A stretch of DNA of 64,000 nucleotides from Paenibacillus sp. EZ-K15 (GCF_002573715.1 NZ_PDHM01000012.1:714877-778876); one strand, 5' to 3'; positions 1-7,232 are shown, counted from the first letter of the stretch. The notes: generated by a model not told the origin, from the sequence alone. Made by a program: numbers and translations.

Positions 1-477
1 AATCCGTTATACCGTACGCTGGCTGCAGGCGGCTTTCGGGATATTACCCGTATCGCTTCCAGTGACCCGGTCGTTTGGCGGGACATTCTATTAAATAACC
101 GCAATGTCATGCTGCCGCTTTTACGAGACTGGAACGAAGGAATTCAGCGTTTCATGGATATGCTGGAGTCGAAGGACGGGGCAGCTATTGAAGAGGCCTT
201 CCGCAGAGCGGGGGAATTCCGCAGCGTGCTCCCAGAGCGACGGAAGGGGATGATTGTATCCCAATACGATTTGTATCTGGACGTGCCTGACCATCCGGGT
301 ATCATCGGCCGCATCGCGACGGATTTGGGGACAAATAGCATCAACCTCAGCAACATGCAGATTATCGAGAGTCGGGAAGATGTGCCGGGCGTGATGCGGC
401 TTTCCTTCCGCAATGAAATTGAGCAGGAGCGGGCTAAGGAGCTATTGTTGTCGCAAGGGCACTCGGTGTACCAGTAA
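1..477 (+). CDS. tyrA: Prephenate dehydrogenase, C-terminal part (gene enters from left edge)
   Basis: This is the last 158 codons of a tyrosine-pathway enzyme that oxidatively decarboxylates prephenate to 4-hydroxyphenylpyruvate. Reading in frame from base 1 gives LAAGGFRDITRIASSDP, the conserved helical dimerisation region of TyrA proteins, so the true start lies outside the window. From about residue 85 of the fragment the sequence YDLYLDVPDHPGIIGRIA begins an ACT domain, the usual site of feedback inhibition by tyrosine in Gram-positive TyrA. A hairpin follows the stop codon. The next gene is an ECF sigma factor rather than the aroE found after tyrA in Bacillus subtilis. The family call is secure; only the N-terminal NAD-binding half is missing. 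Confidence 0.93.
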   Translation, partial: NPLYRTLAAGGFRDITRIASSDPVVWRDILLNNRNVMLPLLRDWNEGIQRFMDMLESKDGAAIEEAFRRAGEFRSVLPERRKGMIVSQYDLYLDVPDHPGIIGRIATDLGTNSINLSNMQIIESREDVPGVMRLSFRNEIEQERAKELLLSQGHSVYQ

Positions 478-479
478 TT

Positions 480-505
480 TTCCGGTTGTTTTTAAACAAC
501 CGGAA
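480..505. terminator. Perfect 12-bp hairpin at the end of tyrA
   Basis: A perfect inverted repeat, TTCCGGTTGTTT and its complement with a two-base centre, starts directly after the tyrA stop codon. There is no long T run behind it, so it may stabilise the tyrA mRNA 3' end or act as a weak terminator rather than being a classic intrinsic terminator. Confidence 0.45.
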
Positions 506-523
506 ATAAATGCGTTTTCAGTG

Positions 524-552
524 TTGACAAAATGAAAACGTATACATATAAT
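524..552 (+). promoter_or_regulatory. Perfect consensus sigma-A promoter
   Basis: TTGACA is followed by exactly 17 bases and then TATAAT. No other promoter found in this window matches the consensus at every position. Its predicted start, about base 559, lies only about 50 bases before an intrinsic terminator, so its main product should be a short RNA rather than the downstream sigma-factor mRNA. Confidence 0.8.
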
Positions 553-558
553 AAAAGT

Positions 559-640
559 ACAGTATGGTTTCTCTCCACTCCTATCCAAAATATTGCACTG
601 TGTGCAACCGCCTTCAATGTTGAAGGCGGATTTTTTTTGT
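559..640 (+). ncRNA. Candidate small RNA, about 80 nt
   Basis: The predicted transcript from the consensus promoter ends at a strong intrinsic terminator and contains no plausible reading frame with a ribosome site. It has a pyrimidine-rich unpaired 5' part with two CUCC elements (about 570-585), then a small hairpin (593-607, arms TTGCAC and GTGCAA), then the terminator hairpin. A single-stranded C-rich stretch followed by a terminator is typical of Gram-positive base-pairing sRNAs that occlude GGAG ribosome sites. I do not recognise it as a named RNA family. The alternative is a premature-termination leader for the sigma gene downstream. Confidence 0.5.
608..638 (+). terminator. Intrinsic terminator
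   Basis: The arms CCGCCTTCAA and TTGAAGGCGG form a 10-bp stem followed by eight T residues. It ends the short transcript started at about base 559. Confidence 0.85.
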
Positions 641-677
641 TCTTTTTCCTATCTGTGGGAAACCTACTGCCACAAAC

Positions 678-706
678 CTGAACTTTTCTCCAATATGTGC
701 TATAAT
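678..706 (+). promoter_or_regulatory. Probable promoter of the sigma/anti-sigma pair
   Basis: A perfect TATAAT (701-706) is preceded by TGC, giving an extended -10 element, with a poor -35 (CTGAAC) 17 bases upstream. The predicted leader to the sigma gene is about 175 nt. Confidence 0.5.
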
Positions 707-887
707 GCTAGAGTGCTAGTGTAGAAGATTTGGGGAAATTGCCAAATACATAGAATAGTCAGACATCTTGAGGCGTAACTATATATGGTTTGACGGTACT
801 TTTGCACAAATCCTTGATCATTGCATCCGTGGAGATGTATAGGACAGGGAAGAGGCACCGGATGGTGAAGGAGGAACGAAAAATCAT

Positions 888-1481
888 ATGACGGATTCCC
901 AACTAATCCAAGAAATTAAGCAAGGCAACACCGAACTTTATTCCGAATTAATGCGGCGTTATCAGAGAAAAATATTAGCATTTGTCTATCATATGTTAAA
1001 AAGTTCGCACATGGAGCTTATGGCTGAAGACTTATGTTCGGAAACATTTTATAAGGCTTTCCGGAGCTTGCACTCATTCCGGGAAGTGGATGCATCCTTC
1101 TCGACCTGGCTCTATACCATTGCCCGCAACACCGTGCTCAGCGAATTGCGGAAGCATCGAAGCGGCACATTGCCGCTGGAGGAGAGCGGGGTCGTGCCAG
1201 TGGCTCCGATGGAAGTTGCTCCGGAGCAGGCCATACTGCGCAGTGAACGAGTACATATGGTAAGGGAAGCAATAAATAATTTACCGGAGAAACAGAGGTC
1301 GGCGCTGATACTTCGGGAGTATGATCAACTGGATTATCAGGAAATCGCAGATATTTTAGGTCAAAGTGTCAGTTCGGTTAAGTCGTTGTTGTTCAGAGCT
1401 CGCGGCAGCGTCAAAATTCAGCTCGAACCCTATTTTTATGAGCCGGTTTTTGAGGATCTGAGAGGGATGAAGAATAGATGA
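888..1481 (+). CDS. ECF-type RNA polymerase sigma factor
   Basis: A 197-residue sigma-70 protein of the extracytoplasmic-function class, which redirects RNA polymerase to envelope or stress promoters. Region 2 spans roughly residues 8-80 (YSELMRRYQRKILAFVYHML, then AEDLCSETFYKAFRSLHSFR, the core-binding and -10 recognition helices). Region 4 spans roughly 120-180, with the helix-turn-helix LDYQEIADILGQSVSSVKSL. There is no region 3, as expected for ECF factors. An AAGGAGG ribosome site lies 10-15 bases ahead. The stop overlaps the next gene by ATGA, which couples it to its anti-sigma factor. The promoters it recognises cannot be read from the sequence. Confidence 0.93.
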   Translation: MTDSQLIQEIKQGNTELYSELMRRYQRKILAFVYHMLKSSHMELMAEDLCSETFYKAFRSLHSFREVDASFSTWLYTIARNTVLSELRKHRSGTLPLEESGVVPVAPMEVAPEQAILRSERVHMVREAINNLPEKQRSALILREYDQLDYQEIADILGQSVSSVKSLLFRARGSVKIQLEPYFYEPVFEDLRGMKNR

Positions 1482-2080
1482 CTTGCGATGAAGCCCAAGA
1501 GCTGATGGAAACTGTCTGGGATTTGCCGGACAATGATCTGCGGCGACAACGGCTGATCGCACATGTTCAAACCTGCAGCTCATGTGCAGCGGAGTACGAA
1601 ATGTGGGTGGAAAGCCAGAACATGGTTCATGTTCTGGAGCATGAGATCCCCGACATGGACGCTGAACAGATCAACCGCAACGTGATGGACCGCATTTATC
1701 GTGATTTCCCATGGCTGGTGGAGGAAACGTCTAAGAGTCGGGCGGTAAGCCGAGTGTTCCGCAAACGGCTGACACTTATGATTGCCGGTTTTTTGGCTCT
1801 GTTTGTATGCAGCTTCGTTTATTTTGCAGCGACCGGCAACCAGCCGAAGCCGGTTCCGGAAGCGGTAACGACAGGGATAATCCCTACAGGGGTGGCCGAC
1901 ACGGCCCAAACCCTGAACACTAAGGACGATTATAACATTCCGAAAACCAACAGCGGCATTATTGATCCTTTTGTGGTTGATATGAGCCCGACCCAGCCAG
2001 AATATTGGATGATACTATCCCTATTGGGCATCGGATTCGCCATGTTTTTCCTGAAGAAATTAAATCGGGTCAGAAGATAA
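1478..2080 (+). CDS. Membrane-anchored anti-sigma factor with zinc-finger (zf-HC2) domain
   Basis: A 200-residue regulator expected to hold the preceding ECF sigma factor at the membrane. The N-terminus carries the zinc anti-sigma signature, an early Cys (residue 3) and then HVQTCSSC, which supplies the His-x3-Cys-x2-Cys ligands. A hydrophobic segment at about residues 94-112 (LTLMIAGFLALFVCSF) and a second near the C-terminus (YWMILSLLGIGFAMFFLKK) predict two membrane spans with a short, proline- and threonine-rich external loop, where a stress signal or protease could act. The ATGA overlap with the sigma gene gives the usual stoichiometric coupling. Function is inferred from the domain and the pairing. 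Confidence 0.85.
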   Translation: MTCDEAQELMETVWDLPDNDLRRQRLIAHVQTCSSCAAEYEMWVESQNMVHVLEHEIPDMDAEQINRNVMDRIYRDFPWLVEETSKSRAVSRVFRKRLTLMIAGFLALFVCSFVYFAATGNQPKPVPEAVTTGIIPTGVADTAQTLNTKDDYNIPKTNSGIIDPFVVDMSPTQPEYWMILSLLGIGFAMFFLKKLNRVRR

Positions 2081-2108
2081 AAAGTGGTTAGGATGGAGGA
2101 GATGCGGC

Positions 2109-2711
2109 ATGCAAATCGGCTTGGTTCGTCATGGATTAACGGATTGGAATGCGTTAGGCAAAATCCAAGGTCAAACGGACATTCCACTGAATGAGGAAGG
2201 CCGTCGTCAAGCGCGTTTGCTTGGGGAAAGACTTCTGCAGGAGCCTTACCGATGGGAATTTGCAGTTAGCAGCGGGCTTTCCCGTGCTGAGGAAACAGCA
2301 AAGATCATCTCGTCCATGCTGAACATTCCATTGATGCCACCGGATAATCGTTTGCGCGAGCGCAAGTACGGTCAGGTGGAAGGGTTGACAGCGGAAGAGC
2401 GTGAATCGCGGTTTGGTGCCGATTGGCACCTGCTCGATTTGGGACAGGAGACGGATCTGGAGCTTCAATCCAGGGGGCTTGTCTTTCTGGATGATATGTG
2501 GCATAAACACCCGGATGCCAATATTCTGGTTGTCAGCCACGGTGGTTTTTTAGCGCAGCTATATAAGCTGGTGTGCCGCGGCGTCCTGAGCGAGAGGATC
2601 GGCAATCTGTCGCTCACCGTCCTGGAGAGAAAAGATGATGATTGGTCGCCCTTGCTGTTTAACTGTACCAAACATCTGTTGACAAAACAGTCGCAGCATG
2701 GAGCTTCATGA
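2109..2711 (+). CDS. Histidine phosphatase family protein (phosphoglycerate mutase-like)
   Basis: A 200-residue member of the two-His phosphatase superfamily. The catalytic motif LVRHGLTDWN is at residues 5-14, with His8 as the phosphate acceptor, and the second catalytic His lies in VVSHGGFLA at about residue 145. Conserved acid and arginine residues follow in RERKYGQVEGLT. Bacterial proteins of this type include 2,3-diphosphoglycerate-independent sugar-phosphate and cobalamin-precursor phosphatases; the substrate cannot be chosen here because no cobalamin or sugar gene is nearby. It follows the anti-sigma gene by 28 bases and may be cotranscribed with it. A strong terminator closes the unit. 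Confidence 0.88.
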   Translation: MQIGLVRHGLTDWNALGKIQGQTDIPLNEEGRRQARLLGERLLQEPYRWEFAVSSGLSRAEETAKIISSMLNIPLMPPDNRLRERKYGQVEGLTAEERESRFGADWHLLDLGQETDLELQSRGLVFLDDMWHKHPDANILVVSHGGFLAQLYKLVCRGVLSERIGNLSLTVLERKDDDWSPLLFNCTKHLLTKQSQHGAS

Positions 2712-2716
2712 ATAGT

Positions 2717-2748
2717 AAAAAGAGCCTTCCCGCGGGAAGGCTCTTTTT
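2717..2748. terminator. Strong bidirectional terminator
   Basis: AAAAAGAGCCTTCCCG is followed directly by its reverse complement ending in TTTTT, a 16-bp stem with A and T tails on either side. It can end the phosphatase transcript on the plus strand and the SUKH transcript on the minus strand. Confidence 0.9.
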
Positions 2749-2781
2749 ACATCTATACTGGCGGTAGCTGACGGCCTTTTA

Positions 2782-3235
2782 CTATATAGTCACACACGAA
2801 TCGGTCAGTTCAAAATACCACTCTAGGAAGGAGTTAAAGCTTTTCCATTGCGATTTCAATTTACCAGCAAAAAAATCCCCATCGGCTGGCCCAATCCTAA
2901 GCCTAACACTTCGTCTGCGTTCTTATTATAAAAAAGCCGAACTCTCCTTCAAAGCTATCCAACGGAATATATTCTTCAGGCAGGTTTAAAACGACATGAG
3001 TTCTATCTACGCCTAACATATAATCCGAAGAATTGATCATAAACCAACAAATCTGATAAATTTCACGTCGTCTACTATAGAAAGTCGGACCATCCTCTGC
3101 ATGCAAATAAAAGGCAGCAAAATCTGAACTCAAATCGATGCCTAACTTTACTAATGCGTGTTCATACTCCTCTGTAATGTCATCAAACCACCAGTTTTTG
3201 CTTTTGCAATAATGGACCACTTTTTCCGATAGCAT
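2782..3235 (-). pseudogene. SMI1/KNR4 (SUKH) family immunity-like gene, broken by two frameshifts
   Basis: The open frame starts at 3235 after a GGAGGAG ribosome site and gives 110 residues with SUKH-type sequence (LGIDLSSDFAAFYLHAEDGP). It stops early at 2903. One extra base in the A6 run at 2930-2935 would let it continue as FYNKNADEV, the conserved SUKH strand. One more base near 2890 would extend it through KSQWKSFNSFLEWYFEL, a textbook SUKH C-terminus, to a stop at 2782, for a normal length of about 151 residues. SUKH proteins usually neutralise contact-dependent or polymorphic toxins; no toxin gene is beside it. It is either a decaying orphan immunity gene or carries two sequence errors. 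Confidence 0.72.
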
Positions 3236-3389
3236 CTCGACTTCTCCTCCGATATAAAATAAACGATTAGAATGGTTTCCCTAAGCATATCACATCGCCT
3301 TTCCTATCGTTGTTCGTGTCTTGCTAAATTACGCTTTATAAGTCATTCGGGTACAGTCGATAAAATGGATAACTATATAGGACAAAGTT

Positions 3390-4148
3390 TTATGCTTGTG
3401 CTATTAAAATAAACCGATGCTGCTGCACCTCGAAGTAGCCCTTCGTTCGGATAACCTGATGAATCTGATATAAAGGTTCGAGGTAGCGTTCCACCGTAAA
3501 ATCAGGAATCTGCCAAGGGATCGCCTGTAGGTAATAGATCAGTGCACCGACGTCGTAAAACCGCTGCGGTGAAAAGTCCTCCCGGCTGAAGGTGACGTTG
3601 AAACCGTGATCCTGCAGTTCTTGAACAGCGGTTCCCAGATTCCAATGAGCGAATTCTTCATTCAAGGGAACGCCAAACCACTCGTTGATGCCATAACAGT
3701 CGGTTCCTCCGGATTGCTGGGTAACGAACACGCCATGATCGTTTAGAATTCTTTTGATTTCCGCCACAGAATAGGATTCATGCTGATTGATGATCAGATC
3801 AAAAAAATGATCCTTCAACGGAAGTGAGGAATCCTCTTCAAAATAGACAACCTTTACGCCAAGCGGTTCAAGTTTTTGCTGTGCAATCGGTACGTTTGGT
3901 TTATACCCTTCGGTTGCATAGACCGTTTCCGGCAGTGGCTGGAGGGAGGATAAGAACTCTCCTCCGCCCGTACCCATGTCCAGCATCGTAGCGGCATCTC
4001 GCATCAACGGAATTACCATGCTGCCCAAAGACCAGGGGAGAGCATGGGACTGCATGCGGCCTGAAGCCGTAATTCGTGAGAAGTCCCATCCTGAAAATGG
4101 TTGATCCATATCTTGAATAAAGGCCATAAATTCTGCTTCTTTTATCAT
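3390..4148 (-). CDS. Class I SAM-dependent methyltransferase
   Basis: A 252-residue methyltransferase. SAM-binding motif I is MLDMGTGGGEFLSSL at about residues 55-69, followed by an acidic loop end (YATEG) and a motif IV-like segment, FFDLIINQHESY. The second half (FYDVGALIYYLQAIPWQIP) is typical of a Bacillales family with no assigned substrate, so the target is unknown. The start has a GGAGG site 8 bases upstream, but that site is buried in a long hairpin and is preceded by an eight-codon reading frame with its own excellent ribosome site. This suggests that translation is induced by ribosome stalling or another signal. The family call is secure; the regulatory reading is inference. Confidence 0.85.
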   Translation of the reverse strand: MIKEAEFMAFIQDMDQPFSGWDFSRITASGRMQSHALPWSLGSMVIPLMRDAATMLDMGTGGGEFLSSLQPLPETVYATEGYKPNVPIAQQKLEPLGVKVVYFEEDSSLPLKDHFFDLIINQHESYSVAEIKRILNDHGVFVTQQSGGTDCYGINEWFGVPLNEEFAHWNLGTAVQELQDHGFNVTFSREDFSPQRFYDVGALIYYLQAIPWQIPDFTVERYLEPLYQIHQVIRTKGYFEVQQHRFILIAQA

Positions 4149-4157
4149 TTCACATAA

Positions 4158-4217
4158 CCTCCAAGCTTTTTATAATGAATGGTACTTTCATTTTTTATAA
4201 AAAGCTCTTAAGGGAGG
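4158..4217 (-). promoter_or_regulatory. Leader hairpin that masks the methyltransferase ribosome site
   Basis: On the minus strand CCTCC (4213-4217) can pair with the Shine-Dalgarno GGAGG (4158-4162). Inside that pairing AGCTTTTTATAA pairs perfectly with its complement (4164-4175 with 4195-4206). The result is a 12-bp stem plus 5 bp covering the ribosome site, separated by a small internal loop. The structure lies between an upstream micro-ORF and the methyltransferase start. Confidence 0.6.
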
Positions 4218-4241
4218 CCCTCGAATTCGATTTGCACCTAG

Positions 4242-4268
4242 TTATATCTCATGTTCTGGAGTTCTCAT
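4242..4268 (-). CDS. Eight-codon leader peptide candidate (MRTPEHEI)
   Basis: An AGGAGGA site sits 8 bases before ATG, and the frame reads MRTPEHEI and stops, 93 bases upstream of the methyltransferase start. The ribosome site is better than that of many real genes here, yet the product is only eight residues, as in leader peptides of translationally attenuated resistance genes. It could instead be the remnant start of a deleted gene. Confidence 0.45.
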   Translation of the reverse strand: MRTPEHEI

Positions 4269-4342
4269 GATTTTATTCCTCCTGTAGTGATTGAATAATT
4301 CCTTCATATAAAGCGGTTTTTTATTTGATTTAGATGTAATAC

Positions 4343-4348
4343 ATTATA
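4343..4348 (-). promoter_or_regulatory. Possible -10 element for the methyltransferase leader
   Basis: TATAAT on the minus strand would start transcription near 4336, about 68 bases before the leader peptide. The -35 region is not convincing. The rest of the AT-rich gap up to 4514 shows no gene; it should hold the promoter of the next plus-strand gene, which I could not place. Confidence 0.35.
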
Positions 4349-4514
4349 TGTAAATTCTCTGCAACACTTAGTAAGTATTCTATCATTTAATAAGAGAGCA
4401 TAGTCATTTCTATATACAAAAAAACAAAAAAATATTTCGTTAAACCGAAGCGTATCAGGTATCAAATGTCTCAAACCTTCCCATAATGGTTGTAAAACGG
4501 CGAGGCGATGGAAG

Positions 4515-5666
4515 ATGAATCTAGCGGATATGCTCACATATGCCGATATTGGACAGCTTAGCAATATAGCGAATCACTATGATTGTGACGCTAAGCGGAA
4601 TTCAAAGCACGAACTGATCCAGAGTATTCTGTCCAAGCTCGGACGCAGAGAGTTTTTCGAGGAGCAGGTCAGCAGCTTGTCACCAAGCGATTTGCGTTTT
4701 CTGAACAACCTGGCATTTGACACTCGAACAGGCTACAGTCTGGAAGAATTGACGGCTGCGATCCGTCATACGGCGGAATTGGAGGAGAAGGATGATCAAG
4801 CTTCTTCAAACAAGAAAGCTGCCGCCGCCAAAACCGAAAGTCCGCGTGAGGCGGTCGCACGTTATCGCCGAAGCGGCTGGTTGTTTAACGGTTTTACCCA
4901 TTCCACCAAGTATTTGTTTCAAGTGCCATCGGATTTGAAGGAGCGGTTTCGTGACGTGCTGCGTCAACGGCTTCATCAAAATCTACAGCGATTAAGTGAT
5001 GACCCGGAAGTGTACCGGGATGAGCAGGGACTAGCCGCAGAAGATCTCATGCTGATTCTTAAATATGTCGGCAGACATGATATTGAGTTGAATCAGGAAG
5101 GATTTATGTATAGGCGAAATCAGCAGCAGCTCATGAGTACGCTGCATATAACGGAACCGCCCATTACCAAGGGAGCATGGCGGTTCGGGTATGGGCGCTC
5201 CTGCATTGAATATCCCGATCGGTTTGCGCTGCTGTACGATTATGCTTACGCTAAAAAATGGATCAGGGAAAACAATGCCCGGTTGATTCTCACCGAAAGT
5301 GGAACTGCGTTTATGGAGGAAGGAAATCAAGTTAGCGTGATACAGATATTCCGCTTTTGGTTAAGACTTTATAAAGGCGCAATTCCCAATATCTCTTCTC
5401 TTGTATACTGGATCAGTCAATGTGCAAGAGATTGGGTCACCGCAGCCTCTCTTTACGAATCGCTGGGCTGGCTAATCCGTCCTTTCTATTATGACAGTCC
5501 GCAAAATATTTTGGAGCAGAGGATTATCCGTATGCTAATGCATTTGGGGATGCTCAGAATAGGGGAGAGTCAGAGCATGGGAACTTCGTACAAAATGACC
5601 GCGCTTGGCCTCAAGGCAGCGGAAGCCGGCATACATATCAGCGATTCGAATGATTTGATCCTCTAG
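4515..5666 (+). CDS. Conserved protein of unknown function, winged-helix-like
   Basis: I do not recognise a named family. The 383-residue protein is soluble, charged and without signal or membrane segments. The N-terminus (MLTYADIGQLSNIANHYDCD, then HELIQSILSKLGRREFFEEQ) looks like a small helical DNA- or protein-binding domain. A charged Lys/Ala/Glu linker follows at about 95-115, and then several stretches alternating helices and short strands, such as GTSYKMTALGLKAAEAG at the end, resemble winged-helix modules of helicase-associated proteins. A nucleic-acid-binding role is therefore a guess. It stands alone, with gaps on both sides. The start codon is preceded only by a weak GAGG element. 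Confidence 0.6.
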   Translation: MNLADMLTYADIGQLSNIANHYDCDAKRNSKHELIQSILSKLGRREFFEEQVSSLSPSDLRFLNNLAFDTRTGYSLEELTAAIRHTAELEEKDDQASSNKKAAAAKTESPREAVARYRRSGWLFNGFTHSTKYLFQVPSDLKERFRDVLRQRLHQNLQRLSDDPEVYRDEQGLAAEDLMLILKYVGRHDIELNQEGFMYRRNQQQLMSTLHITEPPITKGAWRFGYGRSCIEYPDRFALLYDYAYAKKWIRENNARLILTESGTAFMEEGNQVSVIQIFRFWLRLYKGAIPNISSLVYWISQCARDWVTAASLYESLGWLIRPFYYDSPQNILEQRIIRMLMHLGMLRIGESQSMGTSYKMTALGLKAAEAGIHISDSNDLIL

Positions 5667-5779
5667 CATGGTTGTTTGGTTACATTTATTTGCAGCAGCC
5701 GTAAAAAATTTTTGAAAGTAAAGTATTTAAAGGGAAAGAATATAAGGTATACGCAAATTTAGTTTGGAGGTGCATCCTA

Positions 5780-5959
5780 ATGGATAAGATGAAGGTTACT
5801 TACGAGGTTATGTTAGGCCTGGCGGCCGAAATGGTGTGGGACGAAGCATTGCGCAAGCATCGGAGTGAAGAGCTGTATAAAGAAATTGATGAAGCGCTGG
5901 CTTCCGGCGACGAAGTGGCTTTCCGAAACCTGACGGATGAACTGAGGACTTTGAATTGA
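5780..5959 (+). CDS. Small IDEAL-domain protein
   Basis: A 59-residue acidic, helical protein that starts 8 bases after a TTTGGAGG site. The segment EELYKEIDEALASGDEVAFRN matches the IDEAL domain, found at the C-terminus of Bacillus YpiB and in a few small regulatory proteins. In Bacillus subtilis ypiB lies just before ypiF, as here, but that protein has a further N-terminal domain of over 100 residues that is absent in this copy. It probably acts through protein-protein contacts; no partner can be named. A terminator follows at once. Confidence 0.75.
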   Translation: MDKMKVTYEVMLGLAAEMVWDEALRKHRSEELYKEIDEALASGDEVAFRNLTDELRTLN

Positions 5960-5993
5960 AGAAATGCTTCATCGCATTTCTTCTTTTTTTTTT
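5958..5993 (+). terminator. Intrinsic terminator after the IDEAL gene
   Basis: GAAGAAATGC and GCATTTCTTC form a stem with a six-base loop, followed by ten T residues. Confidence 0.88.
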
Positions 5994-6064
5994 GCTTTAC
6001 CCGTCCCTCCACTCGTATAATGATAACAAAATGATGATGAGTGAGCAGAAAGGATGTACCTTGC

Positions 6065-6490
6065 ATGAAATTTAGTGAAGTAGACGAGCAGACTTGGCCG
6101 GAACTTAAACCTTTTTTGGATACGTGCCTGATTCCGTTTACCGGATTATCGGGTTTGGAAACGCCATGGGAGGCTACAGCTGCGCTTGAAAGGCTGCGGG
6201 ATTTTATGGATTTAGCAGAAATTCCGTTTAAGGGAAGATTGGTTACATATCCTGCTATGCAATATGGAAATACTGAAGATATAAAGCTTCTAAATGAAGT
6301 TTGTCACAATGTCAAATCCATCGGGTTTAAATTTGTTGTTATCATGACAGCGGATGTTGAGCTCTCTAAAGAGGATGTTCCTGAAAGCACGCTTGTACTG
6401 TCCCGGCGCAGGTTGGAAGGCAATGAAGGTATCCCCCTGTCAGCCACCGTTTCCGGGCAAATCAGTGAAATGTGGCAGCAGGAAAGCTGA
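6065..6490 (+). CDS. ypiF: DUF2487 family protein YpiF
   Basis: A 141-residue soluble protein in the position of Bacillus ypiF, just upstream of qcrA. The start MKFSEVDEQTWPELKPFLDT is typical of DUF2487. I place it at this ATG because a GAAAGG site lies about 11 bases before it; the GTG 24 bases upstream has no such site. The function is not known experimentally. Its conserved location beside the cytochrome bc operon suggests a link to respiration or its assembly, which is inference from gene order only. Confidence 0.83.
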   Translation: MKFSEVDEQTWPELKPFLDTCLIPFTGLSGLETPWEATAALERLRDFMDLAEIPFKGRLVTYPAMQYGNTEDIKLLNEVCHNVKSIGFKFVVIMTADVELSKEDVPESTLVLSRRRLEGNEGIPLSATVSGQISEMWQQES

Positions 6491-6539
6491 GTTCAAATGT
6501 GACAAAAAACCAACAATTTGCGAAAGGGCTATTGGAAGC

Positions 6540-6558
6540 GAACCCAAATTTGGGGTTC
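6540..6558. promoter_or_regulatory. Inverted repeat just upstream of the qcr promoter
   Basis: GAACCC and GGGTTC are separated by AAATTTG. The repeat ends 6 bases before the -35 hexamer, a normal place for an activator or repressor site. I cannot match it to a known regulator. Confidence 0.4.
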
Positions 6559-6564
6559 AAATTC

Positions 6565-6593
6565 TTGACGGTCTTGGGTGCCTAAGATATTAT
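6565..6593 (+). promoter_or_regulatory. Sigma-A promoter of qcrABC
   Basis: TTGACG, a 17-base spacer and TATTAT: five of six positions match at each hexamer. The predicted leader to qcrA is about 70 bases. Confidence 0.75.
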
Positions 6594-6671
6594 TAGTATG
6601 TCCTAGTAAGTCGTGTGATTTTAATCATTGATGACACTTAAGAACGGTTGACAAAGGGGGTTGAACACAGA

Positions 6672-7217
6672 ATGAGCAGCAACCACAATGACGAGCATGA
6701 AGAATCGCACAATCCACCCCGACAGAAAGAGATGTCCCGCAGACAATTTCTTACATACACGTTGGGCGGTGCCACAGCTTATATGGCTGCTGGAGTAGTT
6801 TTGCCAATGCTTCGCTTTGCCGTTGATCCGATTCTTCAAAATAAAGAAGAAGGGTCTTTTGTAAAGGTCGCGGAAGAGAGCAAAATTACTAACGATCCAC
6901 AGGAATTCCATTTTGAGCTCAAACAGCAGGACGGCTGGTACAACAGTACAGCTACTTTGACGGCGTGGATTCGTAAGAACGATCAAGGTGAAATTGTAGC
7001 GCTTTCACCAATTTGTAAGCATTTGGGATGCCTTGTTGGATGGAATAACAACAAAAATTTCCCTGATGAATACCACTGCCCTTGCCACGGTGCGCGTTAT
7101 ACACCGGACGGTAAGAACCTGGCAGTCGCGCCGAAGCCGCTTGACCAGTACGAGACGAAAATCGAGAACGGCTGGATTTACCTCGGCGCCATCGTGCCAA
7201 ATACCGTAGTTAAATAG
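6672..7217 (+). CDS. qcrA: Menaquinol-cytochrome c reductase Rieske iron-sulfur subunit
   Basis: The Rieske subunit of the bc-type complex, which passes electrons from menaquinol to cytochrome c at the outer face of the membrane. The two cluster-binding motifs CKHLGC and CPCHGA are both present, each with one Cys and one His ligand. The N-terminus holds SRRQFLTYTLGGATAYMAAG, a twin-arginine-type signal anchor, so the folded protein is probably exported by Tat. This ATG is chosen because an AAAGGGGG site lies 11 bases upstream; a TTG 24 bases earlier has none. It is followed closely by qcrB and qcrC. Length, about 181 residues, is normal. Confidence 0.95.
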   Translation: MSSNHNDEHEESHNPPRQKEMSRRQFLTYTLGGATAYMAAGVVLPMLRFAVDPILQNKEEGSFVKVAEESKITNDPQEFHFELKQQDGWYNSTATLTAWIRKNDQGEIVALSPICKHLGCLVGWNNNKNFPDEYHCPCHGARYTPDGKNLAVAPKPLDQYETKIENGWIYLGAIVPNTVVK

Positions 7218-7232
7218 GAGGCGTAGATTCAG

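Noticed and set aside
480..505. Classic intrinsic terminator for tyrA
   Set aside because: The stem is perfect but lacks a T run, so it is listed only as a hairpin.
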